Shown: in pieces, positions 1 through 6,954 of the stretch | How the letters are laid out: the number at the start of each line of letters is the position of its first letter | How positions within the stretch are numbered: position 1 is the stretch's first letter | Source: Clostridia bacterium | Lineage (GTDB): Bacteria > Bacillota > Clostridia > Oscillospirales > RGIG577 | DNA length: 24,418 nucleotides | Assembly: GCA_017419325.1 (NCBI GenBank) | Contig: JAFOLN010000173.1 | Span: 1 to 24,418, forward strand | Direction: 5' to 3' | Made by a program: the position numbers and the translations under genes | Notes under the pieces: model-generated | Database searches by the model: none | What the model was told of the DNA's origin: nothing | The model's input: only the letters and a program-made list of their open reading frames with translations

Positions 1-162
1 GCGGGCGTTACCGTTACGGAGTGCTTAAAGAAGCTTAATTATTCAACGGACCGCATAGCCATAGAATTTAACGGCGACATACTGCCAAAGGCGAAGTACG
101 GCGACACCCTGCTTTCCGACGGCGACAAAATAGAGATAGTTCATTTCGTGGGAGGCGGATAA
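1..162 (+). CDS. thiS: ThiS sulfur-carrier protein, C-terminal part (5' end outside window)
   Basis: The frame is open from base 1 and gives 53 residues ending IVHFVGGG before a TAA stop. ThiS is a small ubiquitin-like protein; its C-terminal glycine is adenylated by ThiF and converted to a thiocarboxylate that donates sulfur to the thiazole ring made by ThiG. The beta-grasp pattern, the DGDKIEIVHFVGG ending and the position directly before thiF identify it. Full ThiS is about 65 residues, so only about a dozen residues are missing on the left. The stop lies one base before the thiF ATG, indicating translational coupling. Any promoter or TPP riboswitch of the operon would lie outside the window. 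Confidence 0.93.
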   Translation, partial: AGVTVTECLKKLNYSTDRIAIEFNGDILPKAKYGDTLLSDGDKIEIVHFVGGG

Positions 163-163
163 A

Positions 164-793
164 ATGACGCCCACGAAGGAAGAACTCATCGCCGCCGCCG
201 ACAGCCGCTTTACGCGGGAGATACACGAAAAGCTTCTTTCCGCCCGGGTGGCGATAGCGGGTCTCGGGGGACTCGGCTCCAACGCCGCCGTTATGCTTGC
301 GCGCTGCAACGTGGGTCATATGCTGCTTGTGGATTTCGACACGGTTGACATAACCAACTTAAACCGCCAGGCATACGGCATAAAGCATATAGGACATAAA
401 AAGACCGACGCGCTCGTATCCATAATAAAGGAGATAAATCCATACCTTGAGCTTAAGACGTACTTCGGGCGCGTGACTCCCGAAAACGCGGCGGAGCTTT
501 TCGGGGATTATCCCATAGTGTGCGAGGCTTTCGACAAGGCAAACGAGAAGGCGATGCTCATAAACACGCTGCTTGAAAACTGCCCGCGCACCCGCATCGT
601 GTCGGGCTCCGGCCTTGCGGGCTACGGCGACAGCAACGAGATAAAAACGGTAAGACGCTTCAAAAATCTTTACGTCTGCGGCGACGACAAAAGCGACGTT
701 GACGACGGCATAGGCCTTATGGCGCCGAGAGTTGCCATAACCTCGGGGCATGAGGCGAATATGATAGTAAGAATGATATTAGGAGAAGAATAA
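164..793 (+). CDS. thiF: ThiF-family sulfur-carrier adenylyltransferase (short form)
   Basis: A 209-residue E1-like enzyme expected to adenylate the C-terminal glycine of ThiS for thiazole synthesis. The Rossmann ATP-binding loop GLGGLGS is at residues 33-39, followed by VDFDTVDITNLNRQ (about 56-69), the acidic/Asn-Arg nucleotide-binding block of the family. The C-terminal half is reduced. The two CxxC zinc pairs of E. coli ThiF are missing; only isolated cysteines (48, 120, 140, 172) occur. This matches the short 'ThiF family 2' proteins common in Clostridia rather than the roughly 250-residue E. coli type. It lies one base after thiS and 13 bases before thiG. The general function is secure from motif and context; how sulfur is transferred without the usual zinc site is unclear. 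Confidence 0.92.
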   Translation: MTPTKEELIAAADSRFTREIHEKLLSARVAIAGLGGLGSNAAVMLARCNVGHMLLVDFDTVDITNLNRQAYGIKHIGHKKTDALVSIIKEINPYLELKTYFGRVTPENAAELFGDYPIVCEAFDKANEKAMLINTLLENCPRTRIVSGSGLAGYGDSNEIKTVRRFKNLYVCGDDKSDVDDGIGLMAPRVAITSGHEANMIVRMILGEE

Positions 794-806
794 AGGAGAG
801 ATAACA

Positions 807-1580
807 ATGGCAAAAGACGACAAGCTTATACTGGGCGGACGTGAATTTACGTCGAGATTTATCTTAGGCTCGGGCAAATACAACCCCGAGCTTATAAATG
901 CGGCCGTGGAGCACGCGGGCACTCAGATGATAACGCTGGCAGTGCGCCGCGCGAACAGCAAGGGCGACGGCAACATAATAGAGCATATCCCGAAGGGCGT
1001 AACGCTCCTTCCCAACACCTCCGGCGCAAGAAACGCGGAGGAGGCCGTTCGCATTGCGCGCCTTGCGCGTGAGCTGGGCTGCGGCGACTTCGTAAAGATA
1101 GAAGTAATACACGACTCGAAGTACCTTCTGCCCGACAACTACGAGACCATAAAGGCAACGGAGATCCTCGCAAAGGAGGGCTTCCTCGTTATGCCCTATA
1201 TGTACCCCGATCTGAACGCCGCGAGAGCCTTAAAGGACGCGGGCGCGGTATCCGTTATGCCGCTTGCGGCTCCCATCGGCTCGAACAAGGGCCTTGCGAC
1301 GAAGGAATTCATACAGATACTTGTGGACGAAATAGACCTGCCCATCATCGTTGACGCGGGCATAGGCCGTCCCAGCCAGGCATGCGAGGCCATGGAGATG
1401 GGCGCAGCCGCAATAATGGCCAACACCGCGATAGCAACGGCGGGCGACATCCCCGCGATGGCGGGCGCGTTCAAGGCCGCAATAGAAGCGGGACGCGCGG
1501 CTTACCTGTCGGGTCTCGGCAGAGTAGTGCAGAGAGGCGCTGTTGCGTCCTCGCCGCTTACGGGATTTTTAGAGGAATAA
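807..1580 (+). CDS. thiG: Thiazole synthase ThiG
   Basis: A 257-residue TIM-barrel enzyme that condenses 1-deoxy-D-xylulose 5-phosphate, dehydroglycine (from ThiH here) and the ThiS thiocarboxylate into the thiazole phosphate. The N-terminal FTSRFILGSGKY is typical. Lys97 in VKIEV matches the Schiff-base lysine. PLAAPIGSNKGL (about 152-163) and DAGIGRPSQA (about 183-192) form the phosphate-binding and late-barrel segments, and GAVASSPLTGF closes the protein. Length equals the family norm. An AAAGGAGAG ribosome-binding site lies directly before the ATG. Transcribed with thiS, thiF and thiH. Confidence 0.97.
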   Translation: MAKDDKLILGGREFTSRFILGSGKYNPELINAAVEHAGTQMITLAVRRANSKGDGNIIEHIPKGVTLLPNTSGARNAEEAVRIARLARELGCGDFVKIEVIHDSKYLLPDNYETIKATEILAKEGFLVMPYMYPDLNAARALKDAGAVSVMPLAAPIGSNKGLATKEFIQILVDEIDLPIIVDAGIGRPSQACEAMEMGAAAIMANTAIATAGDIPAMAGAFKAAIEAGRAAYLSGLGRVVQRGAVASSPLTGFLEE

Positions 1581-1593
1581 GGAGCGATTGACC

Positions 1594-2748
1594 ATGGAAA
1601 AGAGAACGAATCATATGGAATATATGCCCGGCATGGAGATAATCGAGTCGGACATCGCCGACAAGGTAATAGCGGCAATGGAAAGCTATGACTATACGCA
1701 GTACAAGGCCTCGGACGTGCTTCGCGCCCTGTCAAAGGAGAGCCTTTACCCCGAGGATTTCGCGGCGCTGCTTTCACCCGCGGCCGAGCCCTTCCTTGAG
1801 AAGATGGCCGCCCGCGCCCGCGAGGAGACAAGAAAGCACTTCGGAAACGCCGTATATCTTTTCACGCCCATATATATCTCAAACTACTGCGAGAACTACT
1901 GCATCTACTGCGGCTTTAACTGCAAAAACAAGATAAAGCGCGCAAAGCTCGACTTCGAGGCGATAGAGCGGGAGATGGCGGCCATTGCAAAGACGGGCCT
2001 TGAGGAGATACTCATTTTAACGGGCGAGAGCCGCAAGATGAGCGACGTAAAATACATCGGAGAGGCATGCCGCATAGCCCATAAGTATTTCAAGAACGTG
2101 GGCATCGAGGTATATCCCATGAACACCGACGAATACGCGTACCTCCATGAATGCGGAGCCGACTTCGTTACCGTGTTCCAGGAGACGTACAACTCCGACA
2201 AATACGAAAAGCTCCACCTGGCAGGTCATAAGCGCGTGTTCCCGTACCGCATAAACGCGCAGGAGCGCGCCATCCGCGGCGGCATGCGCGGAGTGGCCTT
2301 CGCGGCGCTGTTGGGCCTTGACGACTTCAGAAAGGACGCCTTCGCTACGGGCATGCACGCATACCTTATTCAGAGAAAGTATCCCCATGCGGAGATATCC
2401 TTCTCCTGTCCGCGCCTTCGCCCCATCGTGAACAACGACAAGATAAATCCGAAGGACGTTCATGAGCGCCAGCTTCTTCAGATAATGTGCGCTTACCGCA
2501 TATTCATGCCCTTCGCCGGCATGACCATATCGACCCGCGAACGCGCCGAATTCAGAGACCACGTTATAGGTCTTGCGGCAACGAAGATCTCCGCGGGCGT
2601 AAGCACCGGCATAGGCGAGCACTCAAACGACGAGGCTCAGGGCGACGACCAGTTCGAGATAGCCGACGGCAGAAACGTGGACGAGGTATTCGCGCGCATC
2701 CGCGAGATGGGGCTTCAGCCCGTTATGAACGACTATGTCCTCGTTTAA
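1594..2748 (+). CDS. thiH: 2-iminoacetate synthase ThiH (radical SAM tyrosine lyase)
   Basis: A radical S-adenosylmethionine enzyme that cleaves tyrosine to p-cresol and dehydroglycine for ThiG, as used by anaerobes instead of the oxygen-dependent ThiO. The CxxxCxxC iron-sulfur motif is at Cys99, Cys103 and Cys106 within YCENYCIYC. Downstream are the family segments LILTGES, GIEVYPMNTDEYAYLHECGAD (discontinuous core YPM..EY) and STRERAEFRD. The start is set at ATG 1594: the GGAG at 1581-1584 is 9 bases upstream, whereas the in-frame TTG at 1588 would be only 3 bases from it. The product is 384 residues, close to the E. coli length of 377. The gene end overlaps the next gene by 14 bases. Confidence 0.96.
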   Translation: MEKRTNHMEYMPGMEIIESDIADKVIAAMESYDYTQYKASDVLRALSKESLYPEDFAALLSPAAEPFLEKMAARAREETRKHFGNAVYLFTPIYISNYCENYCIYCGFNCKNKIKRAKLDFEAIEREMAAIAKTGLEEILILTGESRKMSDVKYIGEACRIAHKYFKNVGIEVYPMNTDEYAYLHECGADFVTVFQETYNSDKYEKLHLAGHKRVFPYRINAQERAIRGGMRGVAFAALLGLDDFRKDAFATGMHAYLIQRKYPHAEISFSCPRLRPIVNNDKINPKDVHERQLLQIMCAYRIFMPFAGMTISTRERAEFRDHVIGLAATKISAGVSTGIGEHSNDEAQGDDQFEIADGRNVDEVFARIREMGLQPVMNDYVLV

Positions 2749-3295
2749 GCTTATAGCCATAACGAACAGGACGCAGTGCGATGACCTGTGCGCCCAGATA
2801 AGGCGCATAGCCGCCTTAAAGCGGCCCGATATGCTCATCCTTCGGGAGAAGGATATGCCGGAGGACGAATATGAGGCGCTTGCGCGTGAGGTTATCGCCG
2901 TATGCGACGAGGCGGGCATAGAATGCGTGCTTCATACGTTCGTGGGCGCGGCGCGGCGGCTCGGGCATAAAAAGATTCATCTGCCCATGCCCGTGCTGAG
3001 GGAAAACCCGGATATTTCAAAGGAGTTTTCGCTTGTGGGCGCGTCAACGCATGATTTTTCGGAGGCGCGTGAGGCGGAAAGCCTCGGCGCGTCGTATATC
3101 ACCGCAAGCAACGTGTTCGAGACCGACTGCAAGCCCGGAATGCCCGAAAAGGGCACGGCGTGGCTTACGAAAATGTGCGAATGCGTAAAGCTCCCCGTGT
3201 ACGCCCTGGGCGGCGTAAACAAAAAAACGCTGGATGAAATAAAAGCGACGCCCGCGGCGGGAGCCTGCATGATGTCGGGCTATATGAAAATGTAG
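2735..3295 (+). CDS. tenI: TenI/ThiE-family protein, more TenI-like (thiazole tautomerase)
   Basis: A 186-residue TIM-barrel protein of the thiamine phosphate synthase/TenI family. Shared features are LILREKDM (35-41), the glycine phosphate loop ALGGV (157-161) and a second loop MSG (180-182). The segment STHD (104-107) followed by SNVFETDCKPG (125-135) closely resembles B. subtilis TenI, where the matching His acts in thiazole tautomerisation. The ThiE-specific VNDR/D block and the Asp residues that bind magnesium are absent: the equivalent stretches read VLHTFVGAA and IHLPMPV. I therefore infer a thiazole tautomerase with ThiE probably encoded elsewhere, but automatic annotation as thiamine phosphate synthase is a reasonable alternative. 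It starts inside thiH (14-base overlap), so it is translationally coupled and last in the operon. Confidence 0.75.
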   Translation: MSSFKLIAITNRTQCDDLCAQIRRIAALKRPDMLILREKDMPEDEYEALAREVIAVCDEAGIECVLHTFVGAARRLGHKKIHLPMPVLRENPDISKEFSLVGASTHDFSEAREAESLGASYITASNVFETDCKPGMPEKGTAWLTKMCECVKLPVYALGGVNKKTLDEIKATPAAGACMMSGYMKM

Positions 3296-3356
3296 CCGTT
3301 CTTCATGGGAAATTGACTGTTGCGTTTTCCATAGGGCTGTGATATGTTATCCATAT

Positions 3357-3437
3357 AAGCCGTCGCTTTTTTCGTTAAAACTGCCCGATAACTCATTCAG
3401 TCGGGGATTAACTTGCGAACCCGCGGCGGCTTTTCTT
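3357..3437 (+). other. Nested imperfect hairpin followed by a T-rich run, after the thi operon
   Basis: Three nested stems can be read on the + strand: 3357-3366 with 3423-3432 (10 pairs, one G-U), 3374-3378 with 3408-3412 (5 pairs), and 3384-3388 with 3401-3405 (5 pairs, 12-base loop). The outer stem is followed by TTTTCTT. It starts about 60 bases after the stop of the last thi gene. It may be the thi operon terminator, the 3' end of the mRNA, or a small RNA. The rest of the 3296-3513 gap holds only the hairpin described next; I see no open frame of note. Confidence 0.45.
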
Positions 3438-3460
3438 CGGATATAGTGCATAATTGAGCA

Positions 3461-3500
3461 TAAAAAAACAGGGCTGAAAGCCTCGGCTTTCAGCCCTGTT
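3461..3500 (-). terminator. Rho-independent terminator of the crotonase/GNAT unit (usable from both sides)
   Basis: A perfect hairpin with arms 3467-3481 and 3486-3500 and a four-base loop. Read on the minus strand it is followed by seven T residues (the A run at 3462-3468), a strong intrinsic terminator 13 bases beyond the crotonase stop. Read on the plus strand only a weak T run follows, so it is a poorer stop for the thi operon. Confidence 0.88.
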
Positions 3501-3513
3501 TATGTGTTTATCC

Positions 3514-4293
3514 TTACTTATTTTTAAACTGCGGCTCGCGTCTTTCGAGGAAAGCGCGCATGCCCTCCTTTGCGTCGTCGGAGGAATATGCTATGGCGAG
3601 AGCGTTCGCCTGCATCTGGGATGCCGCCGCCTGTCCCGTGGTCACGTCCGAGAGCATGACCTGTTTTGCAAGTCCCATGGCGATGGGCGCGTTCTTTGAA
3701 AGAAGCTCCGCCTCTTCAAGCGCCTTCTCCATTACCTTATCCGCGGGCACGATAAAATTAACAAGCCCAATGCGCTCCGCCTCGGCCGCGTCCACGTTGC
3801 GACCCGTGAGGAGTATCTCCTTTGCGCGTCCGAAGCCCACGAGGCGCGAAAGCCTCTGCGTGCCGCCGTAGCCGGGGATAATGCCCACCTTCGTCTCCGG
3901 CAGGCCGAATATCGCCTTATCCGACGCTATGCGTATGTCGCAGGCCATGGCAAGCTCAAGCCCGCCGCCGAAGGCGTAGCCGTTAAGGGCGCAGATGTAT
4001 ACCTTCTGTGAGTTCTCGATGTCGCGGCACACCTCAAGGCCCATAGCCGAGCAGGCCCGCTCCTCCACGACGGAGAAGCTTAAAAGCATATTAAGGTCGG
4101 CTCCCGCGGCGAACGCCTTGCCCTCGGCCGTAATTATAACGGAGCGAAGCTCCCGGTCGGTCTCAAGCTCCTTAACGATGCCGTGAAGCTCCGCCATAAG
4201 CTCATTCGTTATCTGATTTCTCACCTCGGGGCGGCAAAAGGTTATAACAGCCGTGCGTCCCTGCTTTTTAAGCGTCATGTACTCATATGCCAT
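3514..4293 (-). CDS. Enoyl-CoA hydratase/isomerase (crotonase) family protein
   Basis: A 259-residue crotonase-fold enzyme. FAAGADL (61-67) and FGGGLEL (108-114) supply the oxyanion-hole backbone. Glu113 and Glu133 (in LPETKVGI) are 20 residues apart, matching the two catalytic glutamates of rat enoyl-CoA hydratase, so hydratase chemistry is likely. PGYGGTQRL and the C-terminal REPQFKNK helix are family-typical. In anaerobic clostridia such proteins often act as 3-hydroxybutyryl-CoA dehydratase, but no thiolase, HbdA or Bcd gene is nearby, so the substrate is not settled. It is second in a two-gene unit, 28 bases after the GNAT gene, and ends at a strong terminator. Confidence 0.9.
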   Translation of the reverse strand: MAYEYMTLKKQGRTAVITFCRPEVRNQITNELMAELHGIVKELETDRELRSVIITAEGKAFAAGADLNMLLSFSVVEERACSAMGLEVCRDIENSQKVYICALNGYAFGGGLELAMACDIRIASDKAIFGLPETKVGIIPGYGGTQRLSRLVGFGRAKEILLTGRNVDAAEAERIGLVNFIVPADKVMEKALEEAELLSKNAPIAMGLAKQVMLSDVTTGQAAASQMQANALAIAYSSDDAKEGMRAFLERREPQFKNK

Positions 4294-4321
4294 TTTTCTG
4301 CCTTCTTTCTATATTATTTTA

Positions 4322-4816
4322 TTAAACCTCAAGCTCCATTATATAGTCGTCCATATAGAAACCGCCGCCGATGTCGGTCTTTACGCTGTCTATGGTCTTA
4401 AAGCCCAGCGCGGTGTATACGTCCTTTGCGAAGTTATACTTATTCACCGTAAGATAAATGGCGCGAAGCTGCTTTTCTTTGCAGATATCCTTATATTTAT
4501 CCACGGCCATGCGGGATATCTTTCGTCCCCGCGCCTCCTTTTTAACGTAAAGCTTGCTTAAAAAGAGCCTGTCGCCGTGAACGGCTATGCCGGAGTAGCC
4601 CACGTATTCGCCGTCCCACTTAAAAAGATAATATGTATACCCCTCGCTCGCCCTCTGGCGCTTCATGGCGTCGTAGGACTGGAATTTGTCAAGCATATAT
4701 AAGACCTGCTCCCGCCCTATGATGGGGGTGAAATGCTCGTGCCATATCTCCTTTGCGAGGGCGGCCGCCGTTTTCAGCTGTTCGTCGGACAGTACCTCCT
4801 CTATATATAAGCCCAT
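4322..4816 (-). CDS. GNAT-family N-acetyltransferase
   Basis: A 164-residue single-domain GNAT protein. The central strand and acetyl-CoA loop region is LSKLYVKKEARGRKISRM (about 87-103), and the C-terminal NFAKDVYTALGFK (128-140) is the typical motif-B helix and Gly-Phe turn. The loop reads RGRKIS where RGxGxG/A is usual, so both later glycines are replaced; this may alter cofactor grip. N-terminal residues 26-50 resemble GNATs of the polyamine/unknown-substrate group. The substrate cannot be told from the sequence. An AAAGGAGG ribosome-binding site lies 7-8 bases before the ATG, and a consensus-like promoter lies about 85 bases further upstream. First gene of the unit with the crotonase. 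Confidence 0.85.
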   Translation of the reverse strand: MGLYIEEVLSDEQLKTAAALAKEIWHEHFTPIIGREQVLYMLDKFQSYDAMKRQRASEGYTYYLFKWDGEYVGYSGIAVHGDRLFLSKLYVKKEARGRKISRMAVDKYKDICKEKQLRAIYLTVNKYNFAKDVYTALGFKTIDSVKTDIGGGFYMDDYIMELEV

Positions 4817-4902
4817 TTATAACTCCTCCTTTAAAAAAGCTCCCCGTGGCTTTATCCGAATATTCCTCCAAAGCTTACATTTAATATGATAATGTGCTTA
4901 TA

Positions 4903-4931
4903 ATTATACAAAAAGCGAGGGCGCTTTTCAA
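4903..4931 (-). promoter_or_regulatory. Sigma-A promoter of the GNAT-crotonase unit
   Basis: On the minus strand, TTGAAA (4926-4931) and a perfect TATAAT (4903-4908) are separated by exactly 17 bases. The position fits transcription of the GNAT gene with a leader of about 80 bases. Confidence 0.85.
4911..4928. repeat. Inverted repeat filling the spacer of the GNAT promoter
   Basis: AAAAGCG (4911-4917), four bases, CGCTTTT (4922-4928). It lies between the -10 and -35 boxes and touches the -35 box, where a repressor dimer could bind. No T run follows in the right place for a useful terminator and no gene upstream would need one. Confidence 0.6.
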
Positions 4932-4958
4932 TTCTTATAAATATTTTTTTTAAAATGC

Positions 4959-4987
4959 TTTACTTTGAGGGGAAATGGGTGTATCAT
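4959..4987 (+). promoter_or_regulatory. Probable promoter of the pyrRCF-carAB operon
   Basis: TTTACT (4959-4964), a 17-base spacer and TATCAT (4982-4987). The -10 matches consensus at five of six positions, the -35 at four. A start near 4994 would place the PyrR-binding hairpin within the first 15-30 bases of the leader. It diverges from the GNAT promoter, with -35 boxes about 28 bases apart. Confidence 0.6.
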
Positions 4988-5004
4988 AATAAAAAATCCT
5001 TTAA

Positions 5005-5106
5005 ATCGGTCCCGTGAGGCCGATAAGGTTGTTATACAAACGCTTTTTTATGCGTATTTCGGCGGATGTTTAACCCCTTGTTCCTTGCGGACAAGGGGAT
5101 TTTTTT
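5005..5106 (+). promoter_or_regulatory. PyrR-dependent attenuation leader
   Basis: The stem ATCGG (5005-5009)/CCGAT (5020-5024) presents the loop TCCCGTGAGG, followed by AAGG, which matches the conserved PyrR-binding RNA consensus (UCCnGnGAGGC...AAGG). With UMP/UTP bound, PyrR stabilises this anti-antiterminator and lets the terminator at 5074-5106 form. The pieces lie in the expected order just before pyrR, so the operon should be shut down when uridine nucleotides are plentiful. Confidence 0.9.
5074..5106 (+). terminator. Attenuator terminator in the pyr leader
   Basis: CCCCTTG (5074-5080) pairs with CAAGGGG (5092-5098), with an inner TCC/GGA extension, followed by a run of seven T after one A. 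It lies 18 bases before the pyrR ATG and is the regulated stop of the PyrR leader. Confidence 0.92.
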
Positions 5107-5123
5107 ATGCGGGAGGTGAGAGC

Positions 5124-5651
5124 ATGGATATAAAGGTGCTGATGGACGCGCAGGCGATAGACCGCGCGCTTACAAGGATATCGTATCAGATAATCGAGAA
5201 GAACCGCGGCGCGCAGGACTTATGCCTTATCGGCATATACAGCGGCGGCGTGGCGGCGGCGCGGATGCTTGCGGAGCGCATATCGAAAAGCGAGAACGCG
5301 CAGGTGATGGTGGGCGTTATCGACACGACGAAGTTCCGCGACGACGTGCGCGGGCGCGACATTCCCGAGGGCACCAATACAGACATCGCCTTCGATATAG
5401 ACGATAAGACCGTTATACTCGTGGACGACGTGCTTTCCACGGGGCGCACCGTGCGCGCGGCTATCGACGCCGTTATGCATATAGGACGCCCGAGGCTTAT
5501 CCAGCTTGCGGCTCTTATCGACCGCGGACACAGGGAGCTTCCTATACGCGCCGACTTTGTGGGAAAGAACGTGCCCACGTCGGCGGCGGAGGATATAAGG
5601 GTATATCTTTCAAATGAGGGTGAAGAAAACAGAGTGGAGCTTTGCTCATAG
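5124..5651 (+). CDS. pyrR: PyrR bifunctional pyrimidine operon regulator / uracil phosphoribosyltransferase
   Basis: A 175-residue protein of the PyrR family that binds pyr mRNA leaders in response to UMP/UTP and also makes UMP from uracil and PRPP. The PRPP loop VILVDDVLSTGRT is at 97-109. LIDRGHRELPI (131-141) and VGKNVPTS (146-153) are PyrR signatures. The start is ATG 5124, with GGAGGTG 6 bases upstream; the frame is open upstream to 4965, but that would include the attenuator. Length matches the usual 175-180. It is the first gene of the operon and is preceded by its own target RNA, implying autoregulation. Confidence 0.96.
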   Translation: MDIKVLMDAQAIDRALTRISYQIIEKNRGAQDLCLIGIYSGGVAAARMLAERISKSENAQVMVGVIDTTKFRDDVRGRDIPEGTNTDIAFDIDDKTVILVDDVLSTGRTVRAAIDAVMHIGRPRLIQLAALIDRGHRELPIRADFVGKNVPTSAAEDIRVYLSNEGEENRVELCS

Positions 5652-5671
5652 GAGCTTTAAGGAGGTTTTTT

Positions 5672-6946
5672 ATGACTATACTTATAAAAAAGGCGCGGGT
5701 CATTGACCCGACGCAGAAGCTTGACCGCATTTCCGATATACTTATAGGGGACGGAAAAATAAAGAAGCTGGCGCTTTCGATAAACGAAAAGGCGGACACC
5801 GTGATAGACGGCGCCGACTGCATCGCCGCGCCCGGCTTTATAGATATGCACGTTCATTTCCGCGATCCCGGATTTGAATACAAGGAGGATATCATAACGG
5901 GCGCGAGGGCGGCCTTAAAGGGCGGCTTTACGTCGGTAGCCTGCATGGCGAACACGAAGCCCGTCTGCGATACGCCCGAGGTCGTAAAATATATAAAGGA
6001 CAAGGCGCTTGAGACCCATGTGAACGTATATCCCGTGGCGGCCATGACGAAGGGGCTTAGGGGCGAGGAGATGACCGACATAAAAGCCCTTAAGGCGGCG
6101 GGAGCCATCGCCGTGTCGGACGACGGCCGCCCCGTTGAGAACTCAAAGATGATGCTCGACGTGTTAAGAAGCGCGGACGACAACAACATCCTCTCCATAG
6201 CCCACAGCGAGGACTTAAGCCTTGTGGACGGCGGCGTTATAAACGAGGGACGCGTATCGTCCGAGTTCGGCCTTCGCGGCATGTCCCGCATGGCGGAATA
6301 TATGGCGGTGGCGCGGGACGTTATGCTCTCCATACCGAAGAAAAACAGGCTCCATATAGCCCACGTAAGCTGCAGGGAATCCGTTGAGGCCATACGCTGG
6401 GCGAAGACGCTTAACCCCAACATAACGTGCGAGACCGCGCCGCATTACGTTTCCCTTACGGAGAACAACGTGATGAAGCTGGGCGTAAACGCAAAGATGA
6501 ACCCGCCGCTTCGCACCCAGGAGGATGTGGACGCGGTGATAGAGGGCTTAAGGGACGGCACGATAGACGCGATAGCGACGGATCACGCGCCCCATTCCGA
6601 GGAGGACAAGGGCGAGCTTTCAAAGGGCGCTTTCGGCATCGTGGGCCTTGAAACGGCGCTGCCCGTATGCTATACGTATCTCGTTGCGGCGGGGAAGATG
6701 AGCATAAGAAAGCTTATCCGCTTAATGAGCACGAATCCCGCGGCAATCCTCGGCATAGAGGGCGGAAGCCTCACCACGGGAAGCCGCGCCGACATCGTGA
6801 TATTCGACACGGAGGAGCACAGGGTGAACCGTGCGAATTTCGCGTCAAAATCGAAAAACACTCCCTTCGACGGCATGACGCTTCGCGGCCGCGTGCTGTG
6901 CACCATATCGAACGGAGAGCTTGTATATAAAAGTGAAATGATATAG
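5672..6946 (+). CDS. pyrC: Dihydroorotase (class I)
   Basis: A 424-residue metal-dependent amidohydrolase that cyclises N-carbamoyl-aspartate to dihydroorotate. All expected active-site residues are present and at the same numbers as in the Bacillus enzymes: His60 and His62 in DMHVHFRDPG, Asp151 in SDDGRP, His178 in HSED, His231 in IAHVS and Asp304 in ATDHAPH. The start is ATG 5672, with TAAGGAGG 7-8 bases upstream; the upstream open stretch overlaps pyrR and is not needed. It follows pyrR by 20 bases. The usual preceding gene pyrB (aspartate transcarbamylase) is not present in this operon. Confidence 0.97.
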   Translation: MTILIKKARVIDPTQKLDRISDILIGDGKIKKLALSINEKADTVIDGADCIAAPGFIDMHVHFRDPGFEYKEDIITGARAALKGGFTSVACMANTKPVCDTPEVVKYIKDKALETHVNVYPVAAMTKGLRGEEMTDIKALKAAGAIAVSDDGRPVENSKMMLDVLRSADDNNILSIAHSEDLSLVDGGVINEGRVSSEFGLRGMSRMAEYMAVARDVMLSIPKKNRLHIAHVSCRESVEAIRWAKTLNPNITCETAPHYVSLTENNVMKLGVNAKMNPPLRTQEDVDAVIEGLRDGTIDAIATDHAPHSEEDKGELSKGAFGIVGLETALPVCYTYLVAAGKMSIRKLIRLMSTNPAAILGIEGGSLTTGSRADIVIFDTEEHRVNRANFASKSKNTPFDGMTLRGRVLCTISNGELVYKSEMI

Positions 6947-6954
6947 GAGGAAAT

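Noticed and set aside
1588..1593. TTG start of thiH
   Set aside because: Only 3 bases from the ribosome-binding site; ATG 1594 is 9 bases away.
3313..3349. TTGACT plus TATGTT as a promoter after the thi operon
   Set aside because: The spacing is about 25 bases, too long for a sigma-A promoter.
4965..5123. N-terminal extension of pyrR
   Set aside because: The extra codons run through the PyrR-binding hairpin and terminator; ATG 5124 has GGAGGTG at the right distance and matches family length.
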